Source of the DNA: ZC4RG29 sp032907565
Lineage (GTDB): Bacteria; Bacteroidota; Bacteroidia; Cytophagales; Cyclobacteriaceae
Direction of reading: 5' to 3'
Length of the DNA: 31,700 nucleotides
NCBI GenBank assembly: GCA_032907565.1
Contig: JAJJPK010000004.1
Location: forward strand, 1-31,700
Shown here in pieces: positions 1 to 8,156 of this stretch (positions within the stretch are counted from its first letter, which is position 1; every line of letters starts with the position of its first letter). The notes under the pieces were generated by a model. The model was given only the letters and a program-made list of their open reading frames with translations. It had not been told where the DNA came from and ran no database searches. The translations under genes and the position numbers were made by a program.

Positions 1-1610
1 TGGAGGTAGACCATCGCGATTTCCCTGAGCGGTCCTTCAGCGTTTTCACCTTGCTGCGAAAGGATTTTTTCCACGCGAAGAATACAGGATTCAGCGACGT
101 AAATCTCGATCAGAATATCCGCAAGGTTCATCAGCAGCTCCTGCTCGTCGGCCAGCTTCGCCATAAACTTCTGCGCTGCGGAACCTGCGATCATCAACCC
201 GGCTTTCTTGGCATTCGCCAGCGCGCGTTTCTCCGCCGCAAATACTCCTTCCTCCTCTTCGGATGACGAGGGGATGGCCATCAGTTCCTTCTGCACCTCC
301 ATAGCGGGTGTCATCAAATCCAGATGTCCTTTCATGGCCCGCTTGAGCAGCATGTCAATCGTGAGCATGCGGTTAATTTCGTTGGTCCCCTCGAAAATCC
401 GGTTGATGCGCGCATCGCGGTATGCACGATCCATCGGGCCTTCCGCGGAGAAACCCATCCCGCCGAAAATCTGTACGCCTTCATCCACAACATAGTCCAG
501 AACTTCTGATCCATGGACTTTCATGATCGCACATTCGATGGCGAACTCTTCCAACGACTTGAGCCGCGCTTCACCCGCTGCCATCCCGCCGGCGACCAGA
601 GCCGCGTACGCGTCGTCAATATTCTGGCCTGCGCGATAACACGCTGCCTCCGAGGCATACACGCGCGTTACCATTTCAGCGATCTTGTGTTTTATCGCAC
701 CAAAATTGGCGATTGCCGTCCCGAACTGCTTTCGTTCCTTCGCATATTCCACGGCAATAGATATCGACCGCTTGCTGCCTCCAATTGCTGCCGCTCCGAG
801 CTTGATGCGACCCACGTTCAGAATATTAACGGCGATCTTGAATCCGTTCCCTCGTTCCGACAGGAGGTTCTCAACGGGAACTTTGCAGTCGTTAAAGAAA
901 ATCTGACGGGTTGAAGAGCCCTTGATACCCATCTTGCGCTCCTCCTCGTTCATGGTAATGCCGCCAAAGCTTTTCTCTACGATAAAGGCACTGAGGTTCT
1001 TGTCGTCATCAATCTTGGCGAATACAATAAACACGTCGGCAAAGCCCCCGTTCGTAATCCACATCTTCTGGCCGTTGATGATGTAGTGCTTTCCGTCGGC
1101 ATCCAGTACGGCGCGCGACTTGGCGCTGTTTGCGTCCGAACCGGAGTCGGGTTCCGTCAGACAGTATGCCGCTTTCCATTCACCCGTGGCAAGCTTGGGA
1201 ATGTATCGCTTCTTCTGTTCATCATTGCCGTAGTAAAGAATAGGAAGTGTACCGATGCCTGTGTGCGCAGACAAGGCAACAGCCACAGAGTGTCCTCCAC
1301 CGATGATTTCCGCCACGAGCATAGTCGTGTTGAAATCCATCCCGAAGCCACCATATTCCTGAGGGACCGATGTTCCCAGCAGTCCGAGCTCACCCGCTTT
1401 GTCGAGAATAGCCGGCATCAGGCCGGGATCCTTCATGGAGTCGATTTCATCGAGTCGGGGAAAGACTTCCTGCTCAAGGAAGTCATGGCACGTCTGCGCG
1501 ATCATGCGTTGTTCCTCGTTCCAGTCTTCAGGAATAAAAATTTCCGAAGCCTTCGTTTCGCGGATGAGAAACTCCCCTCCTTTGACGGCCCTCTTCGTGT
1601 TTGCTTCCAT
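1..1610 (-). CDS. fadE: Acyl-CoA dehydrogenase, long (VLCAD/FadE-like) form, 3' end cut by window edge
   Basis: First step of beta-oxidation: FAD-dependent alpha,beta-dehydrogenation of acyl-CoA in the cytoplasm. Translating the minus strand from the ATG at 1610 gives 536 uninterrupted residues before the window ends, so the protein is partial. The flavin-binding stretch YCLTEPDSGSDA lies near residues 150-160, the acyl-CoA dehydrogenase segment VGRIKLGAAAIGGSKR follows, and RIFEGTNEINR near residue 407 carries the family's catalytic glutamate. Sequence continuing well past that motif fits the long, two-part VLCAD/ACAD9-like form rather than the roughly 380-residue short form; about 60 residues are probably missing (inference). 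The start lies 8 bp after the thiolase stop, so the two are almost certainly co-transcribed. The symbol follows the Bacillus subtilis fadN-fadA-fadE gene order and is by analogy. Confidence 0.93.
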   Translation of the reverse strand, partial: MEANTKRAVKGGEFLIRETKASEIFIPEDWNEEQRMIAQTCHDFLEQEVFPRLDEIDSMKDPGLMPAILDKAGELGLLGTSVPQEYGGFGMDFNTTMLVAEIIGGGHSVAVALSAHTGIGTLPILYYGNDEQKKRYIPKLATGEWKAAYCLTEPDSGSDANSAKSRAVLDADGKHYIINGQKMWITNGGFADVFIVFAKIDDDKNLSAFIVEKSFGGITMNEEERKMGIKGSSTRQIFFNDCKVPVENLLSERGNGFKIAVNILNVGRIKLGAAAIGGSKRSISIAVEYAKERKQFGTAIANFGAIKHKIAEMVTRVYASEAACYRAGQNIDDAYAALVAGGMAAGEARLKSLEEFAIECAIMKVHGSEVLDYVVDEGVQIFGGMGFSAEGPMDRAYRDARINRIFEGTNEINRMLTIDMLLKRAMKGHLDLMTPAMEVQKELMAIPSSSEEEEGVFAAEKRALANAKKAGLMIAGSAAQKFMAKLADEQELLMNLADILIEIYVAESCILRVEKILSQQGENAEGPLREIAMVYL

Positions 1611-1618
1611 AGCTGATG

Positions 1619-2794
1619 CTAATTCAATAACTCGTATATCCCGGCGACACCCTGGCCGCCACCCACACACGCGGTAACAAGCCCGTACTTTTTGCCCTGT
1701 CTTCTCAATTCGTTCAAAATCTGAACAGTGAGCCGCGCGCCGGACGATCCTAAAGGGTGACCCACGGCAATAGCCCCTCCGTTTGGATTCAATTTTTCCT
1801 GATCGATACCCAATTCCCGCACAACGGCCAGCGACTGTGCCGCAAACGCTTCGTTAAGTTCAATGATATCGATGTCTGCCAGTTTCATTCCCGCCAGTTT
1901 AAGCGCTTTGGGTACGGCCCGCACTGGACCAATGCCCATAATCCTGGGCTCGACACCCGCCACAGCGTAACTCACCATTCGGGCCACCGGCTTTGCGTTG
2001 AGTTCTTTCATCTTGCGTTCAGACATCACGAGGACAAACGCGGCGCCATCCGATGTTTGCGATGAATTCCCCGCCGTGACCGTGCCACCCACAGCGAACA
2101 CGGGCTTCAGCTTGGCAAGCGCCTCCAGTGAAGTGTCAGGCCTTACGCCTTCATCGGTGTCGACGACAAACTCCCGGGTTTTCCGTTTCATGTCAGTGTC
2201 GACGTATACTTCCTTCACAGTGATGGGTACGATCTCATCTTTGAACTTGCCTTCACGAATCGCGGCGGCGGCCTTCATATGCGACCGGTAGGCGAATTCA
2301 TCCTGATCCTCGCGACTAACGTTGAACTGCTTTGCAACCGCCTCAGCAGTTAGTCCCATGCTGGTGTAGTAGTCGGGATTGTCCTTTGCGATCTTGTAGT
2401 TAAGCACCGTCTTCCATCCCATAACAGGCACGAGCGACATCGATTCCGTCCCTCCTGCAATGATGATGTCCGCAAGTCCCGCATGAATGCGTGCACAGGC
2501 GATCTGTATAGCCTCGATCCCCGAACCACAATATCGATTGATCACCATGCCAGGTATGTCCTGACCGAGGGCCAACAGCGAGATCATGCGGCCCATCTGC
2601 ATTCCCTGCTCCGCTTCCTGGACAGCATTGCCCACGATAAGGTCATCGATCATGTGAGGCTCCAAACCAGGAACAGACTTCATCAGATGTCGGATGACAT
2701 CAGCAGCCAGATCATCCGGTCGCGTAAACCGAAAGCCGCCGCGCTTCGCTTTTCCCACCGCTGTCCGGTATCCCGCCGTTATGTATGCGTCCAT
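1619..2794 (-). CDS. fadA: Acetyl-CoA C-acyltransferase (3-ketoacyl-CoA thiolase)
   Basis: Last step of the beta-oxidation cycle: thiolytic cleavage of 3-ketoacyl-CoA to acetyl-CoA and a shortened acyl-CoA. The 391-residue length is normal for the family. All catalytic elements are visible: the nucleophile C89 in NRYCGSGIEA, NEAFAAQS (N314), the histidine H346 in GGAIAVGHPLGSSGAR, and the second cysteine C376 in TACVGGGQG. The ATG start at 2794 gives the usual MDAYITAGYRTAVGK opening. It sits between the hydroxyacyl-CoA dehydrogenase/hydratase upstream (157-bp gap holding a large inverted repeat) and the acyl-CoA dehydrogenase downstream (8-bp gap). A biosynthetic acetoacetyl-CoA thiolase is the alternative, but the neighbours argue for degradation. 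Confidence 0.95.
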   Translation of the reverse strand: MDAYITAGYRTAVGKAKRGGFRFTRPDDLAADVIRHLMKSVPGLEPHMIDDLIVGNAVQEAEQGMQMGRMISLLALGQDIPGMVINRYCGSGIEAIQIACARIHAGLADIIIAGGTESMSLVPVMGWKTVLNYKIAKDNPDYYTSMGLTAEAVAKQFNVSREDQDEFAYRSHMKAAAAIREGKFKDEIVPITVKEVYVDTDMKRKTREFVVDTDEGVRPDTSLEALAKLKPVFAVGGTVTAGNSSQTSDGAAFVLVMSERKMKELNAKPVARMVSYAVAGVEPRIMGIGPVRAVPKALKLAGMKLADIDIIELNEAFAAQSLAVVRELGIDQEKLNPNGGAIAVGHPLGSSGARLTVQILNELRRQGKKYGLVTACVGGGQGVAGIYELLN

Positions 2795-2822
2795 AGGTGT
2801 TGTATCTTTAGCCTAATGAATA

Positions 2823-2930
2823 CCACGGCAAGAGAACCCGCGCACATGTTTAATTGTATGTCCAACTTCACATTGGCCGACAGATCGTCGTTACGTTTAG
2901 GTCTTGTGCGCTCGGGTTCCTCTTGCGCGG
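2823..2930. repeat. Long imperfect inverted repeat between the fadN-like gene and fadA
   Basis: The left arm 2823-2845 and the right arm 2906-2930 are near reverse complements. By hand I count about 22 paired positions, including runs CAAGAG/CTCTTG, AACCCG/CGGGTT and CGCAC/GTGCG, interrupted by small bulges and one mismatch, around a loop of about 60 nt. It fills most of the 157-bp intercistronic gap. In the transcript (minus strand) it would form a long stem upstream of the thiolase start. Possible roles are mRNA processing or stabilisation, partial attenuation, or a palindromic repeat element; the sequence does not decide. Confidence 0.7.
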
Positions 2931-2946
2931 TATATCACGTTTAGGT
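2893..2946. repeat. 10-bp direct repeat acgtttaggt
   Basis: The word acgtttaggt occurs at 2893-2902 and again at 2937-2946, in the gap between the fadN-like gene and fadA. The copies flank the right arm of the inverted repeat. No function is evident and chance is possible. Confidence 0.4.
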
Positions 2947-2951
2947 TAACG

Positions 2952-5345
2952 TCAATTTCTAAGTGGCTTTCCGCCGGTAATTACAGCCTGTATTCTCTCA
3001 AGTGTTTTCCTTTCCCCACACAGGGAGACGAAAGCCTCACGTTCCAGGTCCAGGAGATATTGCTCGCTGACCTGCTGCGGCGACGTCAGGTCGCCACCAC
3101 ACATCACATGAGCGATCTTGCCCGCAATCTTTGCGTCATGATCGGTGATGTAATTGCCTTCACGCATGCCGTGTATGCCAGCCAGGAACAGCGCGAGACC
3201 TGCCCGTCCCTGTACTTTGATGTCGTTCGCCTGGATCGGCATCGTGTATCCCGCTGCAGCCATGTCGAGCACAGCGGCTTTCGCGTCAGCAAGCTGACGG
3301 TCGACGTTCACGGAAATCCGGTCGCTTTCCCGCAAAATTTTCATGCGGCGTGCTTCCGCTGCGGAAAGGCTTACCTTCGCAGTCGCGATCGTCATGAACG
3401 CGTTCTGCAGCGCGTTGAGCTCAACGTCGCCTTCCTCAAAAGCGTCGCTCACACGCTTCGTCATTTCCTTCGTACCCCCGCCGGCCGGTATCAAGCCCAC
3501 CCCAATCTCAACGAGACCGATGTATGTTTCAGCCGCGGCCTGCACCCGGTCGGCGTGCAGCGTGATCTCGCATCCGCCTCCGAGCGTACGTCCTTTCGGA
3601 CACACGACAACCGGAACACTCGAGTAACGCGCACGCATGACCGTACGCTGGAACTGCCGGACCATAAACTCAAGCTCATCGTAATCCTGCTCGATCGCGA
3701 ACATAAACACCAGGCCCAGGTTGGCGCCTAACGAAAAGTCCGCCTGCTGATGCCCGATCACCAAACCCACATATTCTTTCTCAGCCATGTCGATGGCCCG
3801 GTTCAATCCTTCAATGACGGGACTGGTCAACGTGCTGCCTTTGCTGTGCCAGGAGAAGTTGAGTACGCCATCTCCGAGGTGGGTTATGGCCGACTCCGCA
3901 TTGCGCCATATGATCCGGTTTTTCAAATCCTCCAGGATGACAAACGCTTCCCGTCCCGGGATGTCCTTATATGAGCGCGTAGCGATATCGTAATACTGAC
4001 GCCTTCCGTCTTCTACCTTGTAGAACGAAGTGTGGCCTGCCGCTACCATCTCCCGCACCCAGGGTGCAACGGCGTAACCCTCCATTGCCGTCAGCGATTC
4101 CTTGAGTCCAACTGCATCCCAGGTTTCGAAGGGGCCGACTTCCCATCCGAATCCTGCACACACGGCGTCATCTATCTTGTAGAGCTCGTCAGCAATCTCG
4201 GGTATGCGATGCGACACGTAGCTGAAGAGCGCATAAAAAGTTTCGCGATAAAAAGCACCCGCCTTGTCCTTGCCCTCCAGCAGTACTTTGAATCGCTTGC
4301 GCACATCGGCGATGGGCTTGGTAGCTTCTAACGTGGCGAACGACGACTTCGCCTTTGGCTTATACTCAAACGAAGACAAGTCGAGCGTAAGGATCTCGGT
4401 TTGCCCCTTAGTATTTTTGGTCTTCTTGTAAAAGCCCTGACCTGTCTTGTCGCCGAGCCACTGATTTGCTTCCATCTTCAGGATGGCTTCCGTGGGGCGA
4501 AAGACATCGCGTGCCTCATCGTCCGGCAATCCGGCGTGAAGGTTGTTGGCAACCTTGATCATCGTATCCAGGCCGACGATATCCGACGTGCGGAACGTGG
4601 CCGATTTCGGTCGGCCAATAACGGGTCCGGTAAGTTTATCAACATCGTCGATGGTAAGCCCGAGCTTCTCCATCGTGTGGATCACCTTCATGATACCGAA
4701 GACTCCAATGCGGTTTGCGATGAACGCAGGCGTGTCTTTGCAAAGCACCGTAGTCTTCCCCAGGAAGAGGTCGCCGTACCGCATGAGGAAGTTGACGACT
4801 TCCGGGGCAGTGTAGGGAGTCGGTATGATCTCAAGCAACTTGAGGTAGCGCGGCGGATTGAAGAAGTGTGTGCCACAGAAATGCTTGCGGAAATCCTCAC
4901 TGCGTCCGTCAAGCATACTGGAAATGGGAATGCCCGAGGTGTTTGACGAGACGAGTGTGCCCGGCGTGCGATGCTGTTCTACCTGGGCAAAAATCTTCTT
5001 CTTGATTTCGAGGTTTTCGACGACGGCTTCCAGAACCCAGTCACACTTCGCGATCAAGGGCATGTCGTCGTCAAAATTGCCCGTAAGGATTCGTGAGGCA
5101 AAAGCCTTGTCATACAGGGGCGCCGGGTTTGCTCGGATAGCCCGTTCAAGCGATTGGTTGACGATACGGTTTCTGACTTGCTTGTTGTCGAGCGTAAGGC
5201 CCTTAGCGCGCTCTTCATCGTTAAGCTCGCGCGGCACCATATCGAGCAAGAGCACCTTGCAACCGATGTTGGCGAAGTGGCACGCAATCGCAGACCCCAT
5301 CACTCCTGACCCAAGAACAGCAACCTTGCGAATTGACCGATTCAT
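2952..5345 (-). CDS. fadN: Fused 3-hydroxyacyl-CoA dehydrogenase / enoyl-CoA hydratase (FadN-like)
   Basis: Carries the two middle steps of beta-oxidation: hydration of trans-2-enoyl-CoA and NAD-dependent oxidation of 3-hydroxyacyl-CoA. I chose the ATG at 5345 (797 aa, MNRSIRKVAVLGSGVMG) over an upstream in-frame start that would overlap the MarR gene, because the Rossmann GxGxxG (residues 12-17) then falls at its normal position. The dehydrogenase NAD-binding part is N-terminal with the catalytic-type His about residue 160 in GTHFFNPPRY. The dehydrogenase C-terminal part follows, then a crotonase domain with GGGCEITLHAD (E593) and GLVEIGVGLIPAGGG (E613), matching the two catalytic glutamates of enoyl-CoA hydratase. 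This domain order, dehydrogenase first, is that of B. subtilis FadN and the reverse of E. coli FadB. It starts 19 bp after the MarR stop. Confidence 0.93.
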   Translation of the reverse strand: MNRSIRKVAVLGSGVMGSAIACHFANIGCKVLLLDMVPRELNDEERAKGLTLDNKQVRNRIVNQSLERAIRANPAPLYDKAFASRILTGNFDDDMPLIAKCDWVLEAVVENLEIKKKIFAQVEQHRTPGTLVSSNTSGIPISSMLDGRSEDFRKHFCGTHFFNPPRYLKLLEIIPTPYTAPEVVNFLMRYGDLFLGKTTVLCKDTPAFIANRIGVFGIMKVIHTMEKLGLTIDDVDKLTGPVIGRPKSATFRTSDIVGLDTMIKVANNLHAGLPDDEARDVFRPTEAILKMEANQWLGDKTGQGFYKKTKNTKGQTEILTLDLSSFEYKPKAKSSFATLEATKPIADVRKRFKVLLEGKDKAGAFYRETFYALFSYVSHRIPEIADELYKIDDAVCAGFGWEVGPFETWDAVGLKESLTAMEGYAVAPWVREMVAAGHTSFYKVEDGRRQYYDIATRSYKDIPGREAFVILEDLKNRIIWRNAESAITHLGDGVLNFSWHSKGSTLTSPVIEGLNRAIDMAEKEYVGLVIGHQQADFSLGANLGLVFMFAIEQDYDELEFMVRQFQRTVMRARYSSVPVVVCPKGRTLGGGCEITLHADRVQAAAETYIGLVEIGVGLIPAGGGTKEMTKRVSDAFEEGDVELNALQNAFMTIATAKVSLSAAEARRMKILRESDRISVNVDRQLADAKAAVLDMAAAGYTMPIQANDIKVQGRAGLALFLAGIHGMREGNYITDHDAKIAGKIAHVMCGGDLTSPQQVSEQYLLDLEREAFVSLCGERKTLERIQAVITGGKPLRN

Positions 5346-5364
5346 ACCCTGTACGATTCGTTGC

Positions 5365-5814
5365 CTATGTGTTGATGCCGTCAAACAAATCCGGGCGTTC
5401 AACAACCTTGTTAATTTCGGACAGCACTTCGAAAAACGCCTTGAGCTTTTCAGGCGCTACCTGCTGCAGTACCGTGTTGTTAAAGTGCAACACTACTTCA
5501 CGCGCTTTCTCCTTCTTCCCACGTCCCTCGGGCGTCAGAAAAATCCGTACCGAGCGGCGGTCGTTCGGATCCTGCGCCCGGAATATCAGACCATCGGATT
5601 CCATGGTCTTCAAAATACGCGTGAGGCTGCGGGCTTCCAGTCCCATCAATGGGGCGATCTTGGTCGCGGGCGTTCCTTCCTCAGCATCTACATTCAGCAA
5701 GACAAAGCCGGTAGACATCGTCGCGCCATACCGTGCTGCTTGCTGGTTGTACATCCTCGCAATCGCATGCCAGGTCGCCTTGATATTGTAATCGACAGTC
5801 TCCTCACGCCTCAT
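5365..5814 (-). CDS. MarR-family transcriptional regulator of the beta-oxidation cluster
   Basis: A 149-residue winged-helix regulator when started at the ATG at 5814; the longer reading begins with TTG at 5823 and adds three residues. The core shows the MarR pattern: TPATKIAPLMGLEARSLTRILKTMESDGLIFRAQDPNDRRSVRIFLTPEGR, that is, the recognition helix followed by the D-x-R-(S/R) wing. It is the first gene of the unit and lies 19 bp before the hydroxyacyl-CoA dehydrogenase/hydratase gene, so it probably senses an acyl-CoA or fatty acid and controls its own operon (inference). A perfect 12-bp palindrome lies 38 bp upstream of its start and is a natural operator. In Bacillus the comparable operon is controlled by the TetR-type FadR, so the regulator family differs here. 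Confidence 0.88.
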   Translation of the reverse strand: MRREETVDYNIKATWHAIARMYNQQAARYGATMSTGFVLLNVDAEEGTPATKIAPLMGLEARSLTRILKTMESDGLIFRAQDPNDRRSVRIFLTPEGRGKKEKAREVVLHFNNTVLQQVAPEKLKAFFEVLSEINKVVERPDLFDGINT

Positions 5815-5851
5815 GATCGTCAATCAGAGGAACGAATCTAGTAAAATTTGT

Positions 5852-5863
5852 TATGCATGCATA
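5852..5863. promoter_or_regulatory. Palindromic candidate MarR operator tatgcatgcata
   Basis: Perfect 12-bp palindrome 38-49 bp upstream of the MarR ATG, in an AT-rich stretch. MarR dimers bind palindromes of this kind, usually over their own promoter. No clean TAnnTTTG box was found next to it. Specificity is inferred from position only. Confidence 0.5.
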
Positions 5864-5914
5864 CTAAATGGCTGCAATAAATTTGTGCGGCTGCTCACCA
5901 GCGAAAAAATGCGG

Positions 5915-7879
5915 TTAGGGTGTAGGAACAGGAGGGCCGAAATCGCCCCGGAGTGAGCGGAAGCGCTTCCGGGCTTCGGCGGCATATACGCTACCGGGGA
6001 ATCGGTTCAGGAATTCCCGATAGACTTCCATCGCCCTGGAGAGGTCGTTCAAATGACGCTCGTAGATTTCTCCGGTGCGAAAAAAGGCATCGTCGGCAAG
6101 GATGTCTGCGGGATAGTCGCTTATGATTTTCTGCAGCAGTTCGATGGCTTTATGAAACTCGCCCTTCTGCAGCCTGATATTGGACTCCAGCCAGTACACG
6201 TCGTCCAAAATAGTAGCTATTTCGCCGGCGGCCTTCATCTGAACGAGGGCCGAGTCGCCCCGCGTTTGCAGTGGTGTCCGGTTCATCATGATCGCATCCG
6301 CCTTGCTGACCCACTTCGTACCGCCAGCACGGAACGCCTCCATCGCGGCCAGCGCTTCGTCTATCTTGTTTTGATACAGCAGCAACTCGATGGCCGCATA
6401 TTCTTTCAATGCCTCGCCCGTCGAGTCGAACGCGATATTTTCCTTGATGCGCATGCTGAGGTCCATCGCATCGTTCGCGATTTCACGCGTCGTGGCTTCT
6501 TTGAGGATATCCAGGTGTTCCTGGGCGAGCCTGAAATCGCCTTTGAAATACGATAGTTTCGCATTTTTCAGCTTTGCTTCATATCCCAGTGGATTTTCCT
6601 TCTGGATCTTTTCCACCTGGGAGTACAACAGCGTGGATTCCCAGGGTTCGCCTTTGAGCAGGTAAATATCCCCGAGGTCCAGCTTCGCTTTGGAACGCAG
6701 GTACAGGGTAGCTTTGGTGTTGGTAGTGAGCTCTTCCAGCAGGCGAATGGCCTCGTCCTTTTGGTCAAGGTACATTGCATGCAATGTGGCCTGGCTTCGG
6801 CGCGCTTCCAGGGAGTACGCGTTATCAGGGTATTGCTCGATAAAGCTTTTGTAATCCTCAACCAGCGTTCGTACGGAATCCCGGTTAACAGGGTAGCGTT
6901 TTTTGATCTGCGCTTCCCGGGTACGGATCAGGCCGAGCCGCGCCATGAGGTAATTCGAAGTCCCGGGGTATTCGCGCGCTACGTACCGGTAAATTCTCGC
7001 AGCCGTCGTGAAATCCTCATTATCAAGGGCTACCTGGGCAACCTCCATGCTTTTTTCTCCTTCCCGCTTGTAACGTTTGTCGTACGCCCGGGCCTGGATG
7101 AAAGAAGCGTAAAAGTTTTTTTGCTGGATGGTGACCCAGATGAGCAGGTCGGAGTACACCTCGACATCCGGGTTCTTCTGGATCTTGGCGTAGAGAATCC
7201 GCTCCAGGCTTTCGAGCTCATCCGGTTTCGTCAGCAGCGCCTGCATCACATTCTTCACATACTGGATGTTGGCCGAACTCTGGGTTACATAGCTGAGATA
7301 TTCCTCAACCATCTTGTCCTTCTGACCCTGCAGCCGGTATAACATCGCGAGTTCTAGTCCGAACAGATAAGGATTCCCCAGGAATTTGCGCGAAGTGGTC
7401 AGCGCCTTCACTGCATACTCGTTCATGGAACGGGCCGATAGGTAGTCGGCCATCATCTTGATCGCCTGAACATTCGATTTGTTTTGTGAAATCAGCTCAT
7501 CGAAGTGCTTCTCAGCCCGACCGGTATCGCCAGACCGGACATATACGAGGCCCAGATCGAGCTTGTATTGCAAATTGGCGGGATCCTGGCGCGATACTTT
7601 TCTGAGATGATCTTTGGCCTCATCGAACATGCCGAGGTCAAGCAGCACGCTCATGTAGTTGTGGTGGATAACCGGAAGGTTTCGCGCATTTTTTGCCAGG
7701 TCACGGTACAGTTCGAGCGCCTTCTGCTTTTGGCCTTGCAGCAGGTATTCGTTGGCGATCTGTACGTCCTGTGACTCCTGGGCATGAAGCGTACTTCCAA
7801 GGATCAGGAGTAGTACACTAATCCCGAGGGCCTTTTTATTATTTATTAATTTATAGATATAATAAGAATAATAAGCCAT
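5915..7879 (-). CDS. Secreted tetratricopeptide-repeat protein
   Basis: 654 residues. The N-terminus has a basic and then hydrophobic stretch (KKALGISVLLLILGSTLHAQ) that reads as a signal peptide ending near residue 34, so the product is probably periplasmic. The rest is helical TPR-type repeats: clear units at about residues 43-180 (for example YLLQGQKQKALELYRDLAKNA, LGLVYVRSGDTGRAEKHFDEL) and again at about 575-645 (AIELLQKIISDYPADILADDAFFRTGEIYERHLNDLSRAMEVYREFLNRFPGS), the latter like the BamD/YbgF type. It is likely a scaffold for cell-envelope complexes; the partner is unknown. The first codons (MAYYSYYIYKLINN) are encoded by the AT-rich element of the candidate origin and have an unusual Tyr/Asn composition. 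No in-frame ATG closer to the signal peptide was seen, so the start is kept at 7879. Confidence 0.85.
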   Translation of the reverse strand: MAYYSYYIYKLINNKKALGISVLLLILGSTLHAQESQDVQIANEYLLQGQKQKALELYRDLAKNARNLPVIHHNYMSVLLDLGMFDEAKDHLRKVSRQDPANLQYKLDLGLVYVRSGDTGRAEKHFDELISQNKSNVQAIKMMADYLSARSMNEYAVKALTTSRKFLGNPYLFGLELAMLYRLQGQKDKMVEEYLSYVTQSSANIQYVKNVMQALLTKPDELESLERILYAKIQKNPDVEVYSDLLIWVTIQQKNFYASFIQARAYDKRYKREGEKSMEVAQVALDNEDFTTAARIYRYVAREYPGTSNYLMARLGLIRTREAQIKKRYPVNRDSVRTLVEDYKSFIEQYPDNAYSLEARRSQATLHAMYLDQKDEAIRLLEELTTNTKATLYLRSKAKLDLGDIYLLKGEPWESTLLYSQVEKIQKENPLGYEAKLKNAKLSYFKGDFRLAQEHLDILKEATTREIANDAMDLSMRIKENIAFDSTGEALKEYAAIELLLYQNKIDEALAAMEAFRAGGTKWVSKADAIMMNRTPLQTRGDSALVQMKAAGEIATILDDVYWLESNIRLQKGEFHKAIELLQKIISDYPADILADDAFFRTGEIYERHLNDLSRAMEVYREFLNRFPGSVYAAEARKRFRSLRGDFGPPVPTP

Positions 7880-8156
7880 GTGGATATGTGGACAATATAA
7901 CGTATTTCGGGCGTGTTTAATTTATGTGGAAGATTGGTAGGGATTAAGCAATTGCTATTCAAGTACTTGAATGGATGTCCACGAGTCAGGTGAAATGTGG
8001 ATAAATGGTTTGTGTGTAACCTGGGTTGTGCCTTCCTGTGCATAACCGGGAAACGATCCACAAGAACAGCCCCGATCTGTAGCGTTTCCCAGGGTACCGA
8101 CTAGCGGGGTGGAGTAATGCCCGGATTATCCACAGGTTCCGGATAGGTTATCAACA
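7833..8156. other. Candidate chromosomal replication origin (oriC): AT-rich element plus DnaA-box cluster
   Basis: 7833-7875 is 43 nt with only three G and no C, which suits a DNA-unwinding element. Next to it lies a cluster of DnaA-box-like 9-mers: TGTGGATAT (7879-7887), TGTGGACAA (7887-7895), TGTGGATAA (7996-8004), TGTGTGTAA (8011-8019), TGTGCATAA (8037-8045), then in the other orientation TTATCCACA (8126-8134) and TTATCAACA (8148-8156). Three of these match TTATNCACA exactly; the others differ from TTATCCACA or TTATNCACA at one position. 7880-8100 is otherwise gene-free. The AT-rich part overlaps the first codons of the TPR gene and the last two boxes lie in the 3' end of the lipoprotein gene. 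parS-like sites and mnmG lie within 5 kb. Box spacing or skew could still mislead; a DnaA-regulated locus is the alternative. Confidence 0.7.
7852..7875 (+). repeat. DnaA-trio-like trinucleotide repeat
   Basis: Reading leftward (3' to 5') on the plus strand from the DnaA boxes, the AT-rich stretch breaks into G, AAT, AAT, AAG, AAT, AAT, ATA, GAT. This resembles the 3'-(A/G)AT-5' DnaA-trio repeats of bacterial unwinding elements, with a short gcc between them and the first two boxes, as in the described box, GC-cluster, trio order. The match is by eye; the same bases also encode the start of the TPR protein. Confidence 0.5.

Noticed and set aside
7846..8061. 71-residue minus-strand frame in the gap between the TPR gene and the Ig-like lipoprotein gene
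   Set aside because: It overlaps the TPR start and the DnaA-box cluster and has no recognisable sequence; the gap is better explained as an origin region.
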